Origin: Candidatus Woesearchaeota archaeon
Lineage (GTDB): Archaea > Nanobdellota > Nanobdellia > Woesearchaeales > JACRKL01
Length of the DNA stretch: 24,064 bases
Direction of reading: 5' to 3'
Assembly: GCA_016219795.1 (NCBI GenBank)
Contig: JACRKK010000016.1
Location: 1 to 24,064, forward strand
Shown piece after piece: positions 7,085 through 15,158 of this stretch. Numbering within the stretch: position 1 is the first letter of the stretch; the number at the start of each line of letters is the position of its first letter. Position numbers and translations under genes: made by a program. Below the pieces are notes generated by a model. That model was not told the origin of the DNA and ran no database searches. It saw only the letters and a list, made by a program, of their open reading frames with translations.

Positions 7085-8315
7085 TGACTCTAGCATCCTG
7101 TTTTTTCAGAAATCCTTCTCTAGCATAGCCGGCAAACCATTCGCCTACTCTACCGGGGATTGTTTGTTGTTTTTCTGTGAGTGTTACAGAGCCGCTTGCC
7201 TCATACAACCCCGGGTTCTCGGCAAGGGTTCGTGCAACCATTACAAGAAACCGTTTTCCCTGCATAAAATCATCAGCATGCACTTTCTCAGGAACAAATT
7301 TGCCGTTACCATCATAGAGTCCATTGTGGTATCCTTTCAGGGCAATGCAGGTTGCACCTGTCCTATATTCGCTTGCAAGATACAACGTACCCTGGCATAC
7401 GCCACCAGTCATATCAATGTGGGGCAGGGTTTGATCTGCTACATCCAGAAGCACTGTCACATCAGGATGCCAAAACGGTGTGCTTCCATCTGCTGTACGA
7501 TGAATGTATCCCTGGCCTGGTGTTGCTATCTGCACAAGAGCCCCATCCTCCCCACCTTTTTTGACATAAGAGCTTGTCTCCACGCAGACGACAAGCGCAT
7601 CCTTGGGAAGGATGCTACCCTGCAGCAGGCCATACGCACCGATATAGCCCACTTCCTCAGCCTTGTTACAGAGAAGATAAACATCTACATCCAAATCTGC
7701 ATCCACTACTTCCTTAAATGCTGCAAGAGACATTGCTACTGAAGCAAGGTTGTCCATGACTGGTGCAGTAATCAGACTGGTTTTTGGATCGTAGGTGACT
7801 GGATTCACCGGATCAACACCTTCAAGAACAGGTATTGCGATGCCGCGTACAGCATGTGCTTTGTCTTCAGCCTCAAGAAGATATCGGGCATTGCCTATCC
7901 GGTCATCGGAGAGACGTTCAGTAAATAGCCCCGTACCATGTGGTGTATAGTTCCCTCCATAACTGTACGCATGCAAATGTGCAAGGGAGCCAACAACAGC
8001 CTCTTCATCAAAACCACCCATCAACCCTGCTTCAAGCATACCCTTGTCCAACGGTTTTGTATGAAACGCTGGATGGTCTGTGTGAAGGTCAAAGGCCAGG
8101 ACTTTTGGCTGCTCCCTGTTTTTGTCTCCCTTATAATGGATGACAAGGTTCCCATAATGATCATAAAGAGCAGTGACCTTTGGATTGCCATGAAAATGTT
8201 CGTTAAGAAATGCAACAATGACCTTATTCACTTCAGTTTCCTTAAAGGATGCAGTAGGGGCACTGTTGAGCCTCTGCAAGAGCCTGTATTCAAGTGTTGC
8301 TGTGACATCTGACAT
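7074..8315 (-). CDS. Clan MH zinc aminopeptidase (M42/M18-like)
   Basis: Probable cytoplasmic dinuclear-zinc aminopeptidase acting on peptides released by proteolysis. Visible metal and catalytic residues in order: H78 with D80 (DLHTDHP), D188 (APVMDNLAS, bridging Asp), the catalytic pair E220-E221 (NKAEEVGYIGA), E246 (CVETSS) and H330 (GYHNGLYD). The DNLAS block resembles M18, while overall spacing is more M42-like. At 413 residues it is longer than typical M42 (about 350), with an extra C-terminal segment. A TATA box 25 nt before the ATG indicates a leaderless mRNA. AAGGAG also sits directly against the start (CAAGGAGA-ATG), too close for normal SD spacing. Substrate preference cannot be read from the sequence. 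Confidence 0.85.
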   Translation of the reverse strand: MSDVTATLEYRLLQRLNSAPTASFKETEVNKVIVAFLNEHFHGNPKVTALYDHYGNLVIHYKGDKNREQPKVLAFDLHTDHPAFHTKPLDKGMLEAGLMGGFDEEAVVGSLAHLHAYSYGGNYTPHGTGLFTERLSDDRIGNARYLLEAEDKAHAVRGIAIPVLEGVDPVNPVTYDPKTSLITAPVMDNLASVAMSLAAFKEVVDADLDVDVYLLCNKAEEVGYIGAYGLLQGSILPKDALVVCVETSSYVKKGGEDGALVQIATPGQGYIHRTADGSTPFWHPDVTVLLDVADQTLPHIDMTGGVCQGTLYLASEYRTGATCIALKGYHNGLYDGNGKFVPEKVHADDFMQGKRFLVMVARTLAENPGLYEASGSVTLTEKQQTIPGRVGEWFAGYAREGFLKKQDARVIIL

Positions 8316-8340
8316 TCTCCTTGGTGAATGGGAATAGGAT

Positions 8341-8349
8341 TATAAATAT
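8341..8349 (-). promoter_or_regulatory. TATA box of the aminopeptidase gene
   Basis: It reads ATATTTATA on the minus strand and ends 25 nt before the ATG at 8315, implying initiation at or next to the start codon. Confidence 0.6.
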
Positions 8350-8396
8350 GACGGAAACCCATCGTAAATCATCCGAAAAGAAGGCACAAAGATTTG

Positions 8397-9374
8397 TCAG
8401 AGATTCCCTTCTGGGAAATAATTAACCACATGATCTCTGAAAATAGGGAAAGACTCAAAATCTGTAATGATGTCGCTAAACCGCCCTCTGATGTCAACAA
8501 ACACCTGCTGGAATTCTTCTTCATTTTGTGTTTCTATTTCAATGCCTATCCTCCATCTACCAATATGGGTGACGACAAAAGTGATATACGGAATAGTTCG
8601 TAAGTAGGCATGCAGCATTTTCTCTCTCTGCATATCAAGGCGGTTGATGCCCAGAAAAAGCATATGAGATTTGTATCCCAGAGCAGAAGGATGGATAAAC
8701 AGGCGATAACCTAATAGGAATTTATTGCTTTCCATCACCTCAAGCCGATTTCGGATAGTGTTATTGGATACGCCAAGCTTCTGGCCCACTTCCACATTAG
8801 TCAGCCATGCATTATTACTCAATTCTTTGATAATGTTCCTGTCCAGGTCGTCCAATTTTAGCAGGGGATTATACCTCATTTCATGGAAAAATTCCTTGCG
8901 CTCTTTAGTATCAGGAAGGATGTATGCTCTGCTGTGGTCATGGACATTGATATAGATAAGAACCTCATATTCTTTGATATAGGCGCCCCACTGAGCAATC
9001 AATTGCTCAAAGACCGCATTAAAGGAAAAATTGTCCTTCACAATAAAATTCATGATAAGGTCCCAGTTACCCCCTACCTCTCCCAGCCAAAGCATGTGGG
9101 GTGAGGCCTTGAGGATGGTAATGAATGCATCCTTTTTTTCTTTGGTGACGTTCTGAAGCTGGAAGAGGACCCTGTACCAGTTGTATCCTGCAACCACGCT
9201 GTCAAAAATTGCCCGTGCCCCAAGGATAAGATTTTCTTTCTGCATCCTTTTAATGCGGTATTCCACCACCTGCCTTGATAAACCTACAAGTTTCGCAAGC
9301 TGAGTCAGCGGCATGCGGGCATCCATGTCAAGCGCAGTGAGTATTTTACGGTCTTTGAGGTCTGTTTTGACCAT
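8397..9374 (-). CDS. Double Lrp/AsnC-family transcriptional regulator
   Basis: The protein is two Lrp/AsnC units in one chain of 325 residues; ordinary family members are about 150. Unit 1 has an HTH at about 3-55 (LKDRKILTALDMDARMPL, then LAKLVGLSRQVVEYRIKRM) and a RAM-type ligand-binding fold at about 60-150. Unit 2 has an HTH at about 172-225 (LDDLDRNIIKELSNNAWLTN, then LGVSNNTIRNRLEVME) and a second RAM fold at about 228-320. The start is placed at ATG 9374 because TTTATATA lies 24 nt upstream. An in-frame start at 9422 would place the promoter inside the gene. Lrp proteins sense amino acids. This one is divergent from an amino-acid-binding lipoprotein operon, its likely target, and probably also controls itself. 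Confidence 0.88.
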   Translation of the reverse strand: MVKTDLKDRKILTALDMDARMPLTQLAKLVGLSRQVVEYRIKRMQKENLILGARAIFDSVVAGYNWYRVLFQLQNVTKEKKDAFITILKASPHMLWLGEVGGNWDLIMNFIVKDNFSFNAVFEQLIAQWGAYIKEYEVLIYINVHDHSRAYILPDTKERKEFFHEMRYNPLLKLDDLDRNIIKELSNNAWLTNVEVGQKLGVSNNTIRNRLEVMESNKFLLGYRLFIHPSALGYKSHMLFLGINRLDMQREKMLHAYLRTIPYITFVVTHIGRWRIGIEIETQNEEEFQQVFVDIRGRFSDIITDFESFPIFRDHVVNYFPEGNL

Positions 9375-9398
9375 AAATGAGCATAATTTACAAAGGGA

Positions 9399-9406
9399 TA
9401 TATAAA
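9399..9406 (-). promoter_or_regulatory. TATA box of the Lrp-type gene
   Basis: It reads TTTATATA on the minus strand, 24 nt before the ATG at 9374. It decides the start codon and implies a leaderless mRNA. Confidence 0.65.
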
Positions 9407-9428
9407 TATTTCTAATATGCAAAAATAT
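9406..9428. promoter_or_regulatory. Candidate Lrp operator between divergent promoters
   Basis: ATATTT (9406-9411) and AAATAT (9423-9428) form an inverted repeat with an 11-bp spacer. It is placed between the two divergent TATA boxes at 9399-9406 and 9439-9446. AT-rich dyads like this are typical Lrp/AsnC targets. The base composition makes chance occurrence possible. Confidence 0.35.
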
Positions 9429-9438
9429 AGGGAGGACA

Positions 9439-9446
9439 TTTTATAT
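9439..9446 (+). promoter_or_regulatory. TATA box of the amino-acid operon
   Basis: TTTTATAT, with initiation expected near 9470 and a leader of about 40 nt. The leader holds an imperfect dyad (AGGTAGT/ACTACTT, 9475-9493) and the SD GGGGGAGG before the ATG at 9512. Confidence 0.5.
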
Positions 9447-9511
9447 TCTTGTTCAGACTGAATATGTTGTCACTAGGTAGTAAATAACTACTTGAGGGGG
9501 AGGAAACAACC

Positions 9512-10576
9512 ATGAAAGAAACAATAGTGATTGTAATGTTGGGCATCATGCTGCTTCTGGCAGGATGCGCAGGTACTGTACAGAAATCAGAGACCATTAA
9601 GGTAGGATATGTGGGGGCAATCTCAGGAGACCCAGCATATATAGGTATCCCCATCCAGCATGGGCTTGAACTTGCTGTGCAGGAAATTAACGCTAAAGGC
9701 GGCGTAAATGGGAGACAGATAGAATTGCTTGTTGAAGATGGCAAATGCAACGGCAAAGATGCTGTCAACGCCTATCAGAAACTCAAGGAAGTCAACGGCA
9801 TCGATGCAGTGATTACGATGTGCTCACCTGAACTCTTAGGCATTGCACCGGTTGCTGCACAGACCAATACCCTTGTCATCTCACCATCAGCAACCGCACC
9901 CACTATCACGGATGCAGGAGCGCATGTATTCAGACTTGCTCCGTCTGATGCATTACAAGGCAAAGAAGGTGCACGTATTATCAAAGCAAACGGCTACAAA
10001 ACCGTGGGTGTATTGTACGTCAACCACGATTATGGCGTTGGCTTAAACAATGTGCTCAAGGCAGAGCTTGGAAGCCAGATTGTTGCGTCAGATGCCTATG
10101 AGCCGGGTGCACAGGACTTTAGAACGCAGCTAACCAAGATGCAGGATGTTGATGTCATCTATATGGTTGCTTTCCCCAAGGAAGCAAGCCTGATCTTAAA
10201 GCAGAAAGCAGAGCTGGGCATGAACATGCCAGTTGTTGCAGCTGAAGCAGCAAAAGATGATGTAATCCTGCCGTATGGCGAAGGAGTGTTGATTACCGTA
10301 CCAACCTCAAGAGGTAGCGGTTATGATGCGTTCGCTGCACGGTATGAAGCAATATTTAGTGTGAAACCTGGCCTATATGCAGGCGAGGCGTATGACACCA
10401 TGCAGGTCGTTGCCAAGGCAGCAGCAGCAGATAGTGCCAATCTAGTAAGTGGCATGCAGTCTGTCAAGGAGTATGCAGGCGTTGCAGGCACGGTCCAGTT
10501 TGATGCCAATGGCGATGTGGCAAAGCCATACGATTTGTTCACCGTGCAGAATGGGCAGTTCATGGTGGTGAACTGA
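9512..10576 (+). CDS. Amino-acid ABC transporter substrate-binding lipoprotein (LivJ-like)
   Basis: Periplasmic-binding-protein-type receptor of the branched-chain amino-acid / Leu-Ile-Val family, anchored outside the cell membrane. Residues 1-18 are a lipoprotein signal peptide with lipobox LLAGC and lipidation Cys19. The mature N-terminus IKVGYVGAISGDPAYIGI, HGLELAVQEINAKGGVNGRQIELLVEDGKC and the later VGVLYVNHDYGVGLNN and GAQDFRTQLTKM segments are family hallmarks. At 354 residues it is normal length. It starts with a strong SD (GGGGGAGG). No permease or ATPase genes lie nearby, so it is an orphan here: the transporter must be elsewhere or the protein acts as a sensor or scavenger. It is the first gene of an apparent operon, divergent from the Lrp-type regulator. 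Confidence 0.92.
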   Translation: MKETIVIVMLGIMLLLAGCAGTVQKSETIKVGYVGAISGDPAYIGIPIQHGLELAVQEINAKGGVNGRQIELLVEDGKCNGKDAVNAYQKLKEVNGIDAVITMCSPELLGIAPVAAQTNTLVISPSATAPTITDAGAHVFRLAPSDALQGKEGARIIKANGYKTVGVLYVNHDYGVGLNNVLKAELGSQIVASDAYEPGAQDFRTQLTKMQDVDVIYMVAFPKEASLILKQKAELGMNMPVVAAEAAKDDVILPYGEGVLITVPTSRGSGYDAFAARYEAIFSVKPGLYAGEAYDTMQVVAKAAAADSANLVSGMQSVKEYAGVAGTVQFDANGDVAKPYDLFTVQNGQFMVVN

Positions 10577-10602
10577 TTTTCTTATTTTTTTTATCTTTTT
10601 TT
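10577..10602 (+). terminator. T-rich partial terminator
   Basis: Directly after the binding-protein stop codon come T4, T8 (10585-10592) and T7 (10596-10602). This should cause archaeal termination, at least partly, so the downstream genes may be expressed at a lower level by read-through. Confidence 0.5.
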
Positions 10603-10617
10603 GTGGGGGGATAGACT

Positions 10618-11484
10618 ATGACCAAAAAAAACTATATATCAGGAAACGGAGGATATATCATTCCGGCAAGAATGGAGAAGCAGGTTGACGGTATTGACGC
10701 ACTTTTGCATCCAGATTTTCAGGCACTGATGAGCCTTCAACAGCAAGGGCGCTATGGGAAGCTACGCGTAGGCGTATATGAAGAAGGAAACCCGTTCTAT
10801 ATGACCCTGCAGCATGGGCGTGATGATGCCTGCATTTATTTTACCCTAAAGTATGCACCTAAAGAAGAGGAACCAAGAGAGAAAAGTTTTAACGGTGATT
10901 TTTTGCGCGGGTACTTTCGAGCGGCAACTTCCGATGTAAGGCCTGAACTTGTTATCAGCCATTACAATGAGCAAAAAGTTAAGGCAGACGGTACTTTTGT
11001 CCGCGACCAAGCGCACAGCCCACTTCATAATGGGGTTTCCAAACATATTGCATACTGGGTGCCAACCATCATCAGGCATGTGCAGAAGAATGGAGATAGC
11101 TATCTCCACGCTTTGGAGTTTGATGGATCCCCACTCTTTGAAAAAAGCAGGGGGAATGCCTATGAATTTATTCCTCCTGAATATAGCCCCAGTGAAGAGA
11201 CTAAAGCTGCAATTGCAGGGCATTATCGCAGCATGCATGAGCGCACCATCCAGGAGATTGGAGATCTTAGACTCACCACTATTGTTACAGGAACTATTGT
11301 CAATCTTGAAAAATTGACGCAAGAAAAATTAGAGGGAGTGCTTAGCGTAAAAGCGATTGAGATCAGTGAAGACCATTTTCTGGATACACTCTTACAAAAA
11401 GTAAAATTAGTCGGGCTTGATGTGGGGGGTGCTAAGGAAGCCTATTACTCTGGTTTGAGACCCACATCTCCAATATGTAGATAG
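10618..11484 (+). CDS. Unknown protein in the amino-acid operon
   Basis: A 288-residue protein I do not recognise. It has no signal peptide and no membrane segment, so it is probably cytoplasmic. The first 130 residues alternate strands and turns (YGKLRVGVYEEGNPFYMTL, DDACIYFTLKYAP). The middle has conserved-looking His, Trp and Tyr clusters (HSPLHNGVSKHIAYW, DSYLHALEFDG). The last 100 residues look alpha/beta, with TTIVTGTIVNLEKL and KLVGLDVGGAKEAYYSGL. The start is supported by SD GGGGGGA (10605-10611), 6 nt before the ATG. No TATA box is apparent, so it is probably co-transcribed with the binding protein through the T-rich stretch. Context suggests a role in amino-acid handling; no function is assigned. 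Confidence 0.75.
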   Translation: MTKKNYISGNGGYIIPARMEKQVDGIDALLHPDFQALMSLQQQGRYGKLRVGVYEEGNPFYMTLQHGRDDACIYFTLKYAPKEEEPREKSFNGDFLRGYFRAATSDVRPELVISHYNEQKVKADGTFVRDQAHSPLHNGVSKHIAYWVPTIIRHVQKNGDSYLHALEFDGSPLFEKSRGNAYEFIPPEYSPSEETKAAIAGHYRSMHERTIQEIGDLRLTTIVTGTIVNLEKLTQEKLEGVLSVKAIEISEDHFLDTLLQKVKLVGLDVGGAKEAYYSGLRPTSPICR

Positions 11485-11518
11485 TTTCTCCTGCAATGGA
11501 AACAATGCTGTGATAAGA

Positions 11519-12319
11519 ATGACAACCGAAACCATCATCTTTGCCGGGCACTTCAACCTGGGTGAGAGGCTAGTGCCTGAGCAATTGCAGACTGTTGCAG
11601 ATGCAAAAACATACTTGGCAGAAGGCACAGATCTCGGTATTTTAGTGGGTGATATAGGGTTTGCACAATCGCTTGAGGCTTACCTTAAACAAGGCATTGA
11701 GGGAGTAAAGGAAATCTACACCCGCCGTCTGAAAAATGCAATGGCATGCGGAGCAGGCTGTGTGATCTCCCAACTGCCGCGGACAGATAAACTCCTTGAA
11801 GTCATTGACGAAGCCCATTATATGCGCGCAGTCCAGATGCTTGTAGAGAATTATGGAGCGAGCAAAGAATTAACAATAGAACAAATTACAAATACTGTAC
11901 GAGAAACGATTGCACCGCAGCTTATCCAATCCACCCTTGAGGTTTATGGCCTGAAACCTGAAGAAGTCAAACTCTATTCTGAACGAGAACTAAGAAATAT
12001 TGTTGCAAGAAGACTTGGCTCACAAAAAGAAGACCAAAAAGAAAGCTGGAGGACCATGCTGAAACAGATAACGGACCCTTTTCTCTACGCAATTTTCAGG
12101 ACTGAAGTGGAAAAAGACAGGGGAAGAGCCGGCTGCAGGGGCATAATGCTTGCGCTCTACGAGCAGCTTGCCATGCAAGGTTATGAAAAAATAGTAGAAC
12201 TCTATCCGGCCAAGCATAAGCTGTCCATTCTAAATGCGCAGGAGGTCTATGCTCACCTTGGCAGATTATTTCCAGAAGACAAGAGATGGAAACTGAATTT
12301 TGAGAACAGGTTTTATTGA
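11519..12319 (+). CDS. Unknown protein upstream of the OCD-family gene
   Basis: About 266 residues from ATG 11519; an in-frame GTG at 11510 is an alternative start, and neither has a clear SD. I do not recognise the family. The N-terminus (TETIIFAGHFNLGERLVP, then GTDLGILVGDIGFAQSL) looks like two strands of a Rossmann-type alpha/beta core. The rest is mainly helical and charged (LTIEQITNTVRETIAPQ, KEDQKESWRTMLKQITD). Its stop is followed at once by SD GAGGGGAG and ATG 12329, so it was probably coupled to the threonine-dehydratase gene now reduced to a remnant. The 34-nt gap after the preceding gene suggests the same transcript. Confidence 0.7.
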   Translation: MTTETIIFAGHFNLGERLVPEQLQTVADAKTYLAEGTDLGILVGDIGFAQSLEAYLKQGIEGVKEIYTRRLKNAMACGAGCVISQLPRTDKLLEVIDEAHYMRAVQMLVENYGASKELTIEQITNTVRETIAPQLIQSTLEVYGLKPEEVKLYSERELRNIVARRLGSQKEDQKESWRTMLKQITDPFLYAIFRTEVEKDRGRAGCRGIMLALYEQLAMQGYEKIVELYPAKHKLSILNAQEVYAHLGRLFPEDKRWKLNFENRFY

Positions 12320-12328
12320 GGGGAGATT

Positions 12329-12509
12329 ATGGAATTTGAAGATGCAAAAAAAAAGAGCATTTTGGGAGAAAGGGATGAAATGGGAAACTGAATATAAGAA
12401 GATGAGGATACCCTTTCACTATGATAACAAACCCACAGTCTGCATTGTCTCAGGTGGCAACATCAGCAAAGAGCGGTTTGATCAGATGGTAACAAAAAGG
12501 GGAAAGTAA
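12329..12509 (+). pseudogene. Remnant of a threonine-dehydratase-like PLP enzyme
   Basis: A good SD (GAGGGGAG) precedes ATG 12329, which opens MEFEDAKKKSIL and stops at 12391. That opening resembles the MxxFEDIxxAxxRI start of threonine dehydratase/serine racemase proteins. In another frame, about 12405-12509 reads IPFHYDNKPTVCIVSGGNIS followed by KERFDQMV. This matches the C-terminal strand and turn of the catalytic domain in the same fold-type II family (VCVVSGGNID-type). The roughly 270 residues between, including the PLP lysine, are gone. I read it as an internally deleted gene. The recognisable part is short, so the call rests mainly on the SGGN block and on the OCD-family gene 3 nt downstream, a frequent partner of such enzymes. 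Confidence 0.6.
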
Positions 12510-12511
12510 CC

Positions 12512-13456
12512 ATGACTAGAATAATCACAGAAGAACAAGTAAAAAAGACACTGGACGAACATTTACCTGAAGCATTTGTAGCTATTGAAAATGCCTACCA
12601 CCTTTTCTCAGAGGGAAAAGCAAAGACGTCATTTAGCGAGATAGTAATGGATAGTGGTTCCCATTTTTCGTTTATGTGTCAAGGGCCCAACGATTATTAT
12701 ATTGTAAAGGAAGCTTCGGTCTTTCCTGGTAATCCAAAAGAACATGGCCTGCCAAGTGTTCATCCCAACATCCTGGTGTATGGCAATGAAACCAGTAGTA
12801 AGCCCGGCAAATTGCAGACCGTTATAGAGGGAGAATATTTTGCAGCAATAAGAACTGCGCTAAGCTCTGCTGTGGGTGCCAAATATCTTGCAGTTGAAAA
12901 GCCACGCAAACTGGCACTGTTGGGGTCTGGAGTAGAGGCAGCATCTCATGCACATGTCTTTGCAGAATTATTTCCCTCCCTTGAGGAGATTGCAGTCTAC
13001 AGCCCAAACAAAGAACACAGAGAAAAGTTTGCTGCAGATCGTCAATATTTTAAGGAAGAATACGGAGTTGAAGTGAAGGCATACAATGAACCAGAGAGCG
13101 CAGTAAGGGATGCAGAGATGGTGGCGTGCGTCTCCACAAGTAAGCATCCTATACTGGAACATGCGTGGCTTAGCAAAGACATGTACATTGCAGCAGTAGG
13201 AAGCATGGGTCCAAATAATCAGGAAGTACCTGATGAGACTATGAAACGGTCGTTGATTGTGGTAGATTCAAAGAAGCAGATGCATACCTATGGAGAAATT
13301 CATGGACCACAATCAAGAGGATCTCAACTTCATACACAGGAACTTGGAAATATCATTGCTGAGGGTATTCTGCATAGACCAGGACAGAATGTATGTAAGT
13401 TCCATGGACTTGCTGCAACAGATTTTAAACTTGCAGAGATTGTGCAGAAGTACTAA
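12512..13456 (+). CDS. Ornithine cyclodeaminase / mu-crystallin family enzyme
   Basis: NAD(P)-dependent enzyme of the OCD/mu-crystallin/archaeal alanine-dehydrogenase family. Members deaminate ornithine to proline, interconvert pyruvate and alanine, or reduce cyclic imines. It has 314 residues, normal length. Visible family features are substrate-binding K66 (YIVKEA), R114-T115 (AAIRTALSS), K124 (GAKYLA), dinucleotide-binding GSGVEA (138-143) after the strand KLALLG, and D252 of VVDSKKQ. The start has SD GGGGAAAG and lies 3 nt after the stop of the threonine-dehydratase remnant. Threonine-dehydratase plus OCD pairs occur in diaminopropionate synthesis and ectoine degradation, so the original two-gene unit may have served such a route. 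With the partner broken, alanine dehydrogenase or cyclodeaminase activity alone is possible. The exact substrate is not resolvable. Confidence 0.88.
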   Translation: MTRIITEEQVKKTLDEHLPEAFVAIENAYHLFSEGKAKTSFSEIVMDSGSHFSFMCQGPNDYYIVKEASVFPGNPKEHGLPSVHPNILVYGNETSSKPGKLQTVIEGEYFAAIRTALSSAVGAKYLAVEKPRKLALLGSGVEAASHAHVFAELFPSLEEIAVYSPNKEHREKFAADRQYFKEEYGVEVKAYNEPESAVRDAEMVACVSTSKHPILEHAWLSKDMYIAAVGSMGPNNQEVPDETMKRSLIVVDSKKQMHTYGEIHGPQSRGSQLHTQELGNIIAEGILHRPGQNVCKFHGLAATDFKLAEIVQKY

Positions 13457-13464
13457 TTTTATAA
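13457..13464 (+). promoter_or_regulatory. TATA box of the 13488 gene
   Basis: TTTTATAA starts just after the OCD-family stop codon and ends 23 nt before ATG 13488. It decides the start and implies a leaderless mRNA. Confidence 0.6.
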
Positions 13465-13487
13465 ACCCACCCTTGTTATCTAAGGGG

Positions 13488-15158
13488 ATGGACGGACAAA
13501 AATTAGTTGTGGAGACTACCCACCTCAGATCAACCATCTCTTCCGAAGGAGATGTGTTTGTAAGGGTAGGAGACAAATATTTTACTAAAAAAGCAAGGGA
13601 CCTCAATGTAGGTGATGCTGTTGTCATCCACAATGAAGGGATAGAACGATCGCTAGATGACATAATCCCAGTGCTTGAGCATAGCGCAAGGTACAGACTT
13701 GCGCGCGACCAGATATTTGAGACAAAGAAAGAGGGAGAATCTGTGGAATATGTTCCCCGGTTTCGGGCACTCTTGCTGTGCTCACTTGCCCCCAACGACC
13801 CTGACCTCGAGGCAAAAATTCTGCGCAGAGGAGGTGAAGATTTCTCCCCCGAAGACTACAGAGGATTTAAGAAAACGCTCAGTAGATATGTGGGTGACGT
13901 ATGCGAACAAACATTGATGAACTGGCTTTCTGGAAAATCTATTGCACCCGAAAACTGGGAAAACATCCGTAAGCTTGCCGCACTCAACGAACGTTTTGCA
14001 GCCCTTGCAGAAAGTAAGGAAAGAAACGTAGGGTTTTATGCAGATTACCAGATTTATGTTGGCCTTCACCGCACAGTTAAAAGTTATCTTGCAAAGAAAT
14101 CAGGGAATGCAGGCAAAGACCCTGCACCACACCACGCATCCTCCTCTGAAAGAGGAAAGTACGCTGCAGAAATCAGCATGGTCACCAGGCGCTTTTTTGA
14201 TGAAAGAGATACCTCCATTGACACTGCAATAGTTACTGGCATCAGGCCTGCAGAAAAAGAAAGGATAAGTGGTCCCCTGTTTCTCCACCCAAAACCAAAT
14301 CCTGCACTCAGAAAGGGGATCGTTGTGGGGGAAAAAAAAGAACTTCCGTTGATAGATCATGTCAATGAAGTGGTGGATACTTTTTACATCACCGTGAATG
14401 CGCTCTATGATGCGCTTAATAGGTATGGGATGAAAATTACAGGTGATTCATCGAGAAAAATGCCATTGCAGGAAGCAGGCACTATCCTCAGTACCTTTAC
14501 CAGTTATGCTCTTACCCAGCTGTTCAGAGGAGACTCCTTTAATACCAAACTCTTTGAAGCCAATGTAAATTTTGCAAAGACCATCCATAAAATCGACGAA
14601 AAAACTGCGTTAGGCTATCTTAGGAGAACCTATGAGTGCTTTAATACAGAAATGAAAGAAGGCAAAGTGGATGCCATGTTTGGGATGGAGTATGGAACAC
14701 TTGCTCACTTGATAGATATTGTCCAACAATATTCATCAGCACTTCCTCGCACCTACAAAGAATGGAGAGCACTCAAGATTGATGTTGCATTTATTCAAGC
14801 AGATCTTAATGAAGCAAAGGAAAGAGGAAAGCGACGGGAACTTGGAAGAATGCTTGATAAATTAAAAGACAAAAGAGAAAGACAACGACAATATCTTATC
14901 AGAACGTATGAGCTACATAAAGAATCCAAGCCATTCTTTTACACATACCACCAAGAGAATATAAAAGCACAACCATTAATGAGCCTCAAGGAACCTACCT
15001 ATGCTGAACTTTTAACTGCACGTACAGTCTATGAATCCCAGGGTATAGAATTCTTGCATTCATCAACCGTAAAAGACATTTTGGCAAAACAAGGCATCCC
15101 TGATGCATTCCGGCTCTATGTTCCAGAAACATTTATCGGAGAAGCAAAATTCCACTAA
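13488..15158 (+). CDS. Large unknown protein with Hint-like N-terminal motif
   Basis: A 556-residue cytoplasmic protein of no family I can name. ATG 13488 is chosen because TTTTATAA lies 23 nt upstream. The frame is open back to 13290, but that extension would lie inside the OCD-family gene and shows no domain. Residues 20-50 (GDVFVRVGDKYFTKKARDLNVGDAVVI) look like the strand and GD-turn found in Hint/intein folds, but no splicing residues (C/S at position 1, TxxH, terminal HN) are present. Residues 140-170 (QTLMNWLSGKSIAPENWENI) could be a helix-turn-helix. Residues 430-475 are a charged coiled coil (EAKERGKRRELGRMLDKLKD). The C-terminus is mixed helix. It overlaps the convergent purS gene by 4 nt. 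The domain order suggests a nucleic-acid-associated or scaffold protein; this is a guess. Confidence 0.75.
   Translation: MDGQKLVVETTHLRSTISSEGDVFVRVGDKYFTKKARDLNVGDAVVIHNEGIERSLDDIIPVLEHSARYRLARDQIFETKKEGESVEYVPRFRALLLCSLAPNDPDLEAKILRRGGEDFSPEDYRGFKKTLSRYVGDVCEQTLMNWLSGKSIAPENWENIRKLAALNERFAALAESKERNVGFYADYQIYVGLHRTVKSYLAKKSGNAGKDPAPHHASSSERGKYAAEISMVTRRFFDERDTSIDTAIVTGIRPAEKERISGPLFLHPKPNPALRKGIVVGEKKELPLIDHVNEVVDTFYITVNALYDALNRYGMKITGDSSRKMPLQEAGTILSTFTSYALTQLFRGDSFNTKLFEANVNFAKTIHKIDEKTALGYLRRTYECFNTEMKEGKVDAMFGMEYGTLAHLIDIVQQYSSALPRTYKEWRALKIDVAFIQADLNEAKERGKRRELGRMLDKLKDKRERQRQYLIRTYELHKESKPFFYTYHQENIKAQPLMSLKEPTYAELLTARTVYESQGIEFLHSSTVKDILAKQGIPDAFRLYVPETFIGEAKFH

Noticed and set aside
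9375..9422. 16-residue N-terminal extension of the Lrp-type regulator
   Set aside because: It would place the TATA box at 9399-9406 inside the gene; the HTH begins right after Met at 9374.
13290..13487. N-terminal extension of the 13488 protein
   Set aside because: Lies inside the 3' end of the OCD-family gene in another frame, shows no domain, and the TATA box at 13457-13464 points to ATG 13488.
13488..13640. Intein in the 13488 protein
   Set aside because: No splicing residues at a block A/G junction and no interrupted host domain; only a Hint-like strand-turn is visible.
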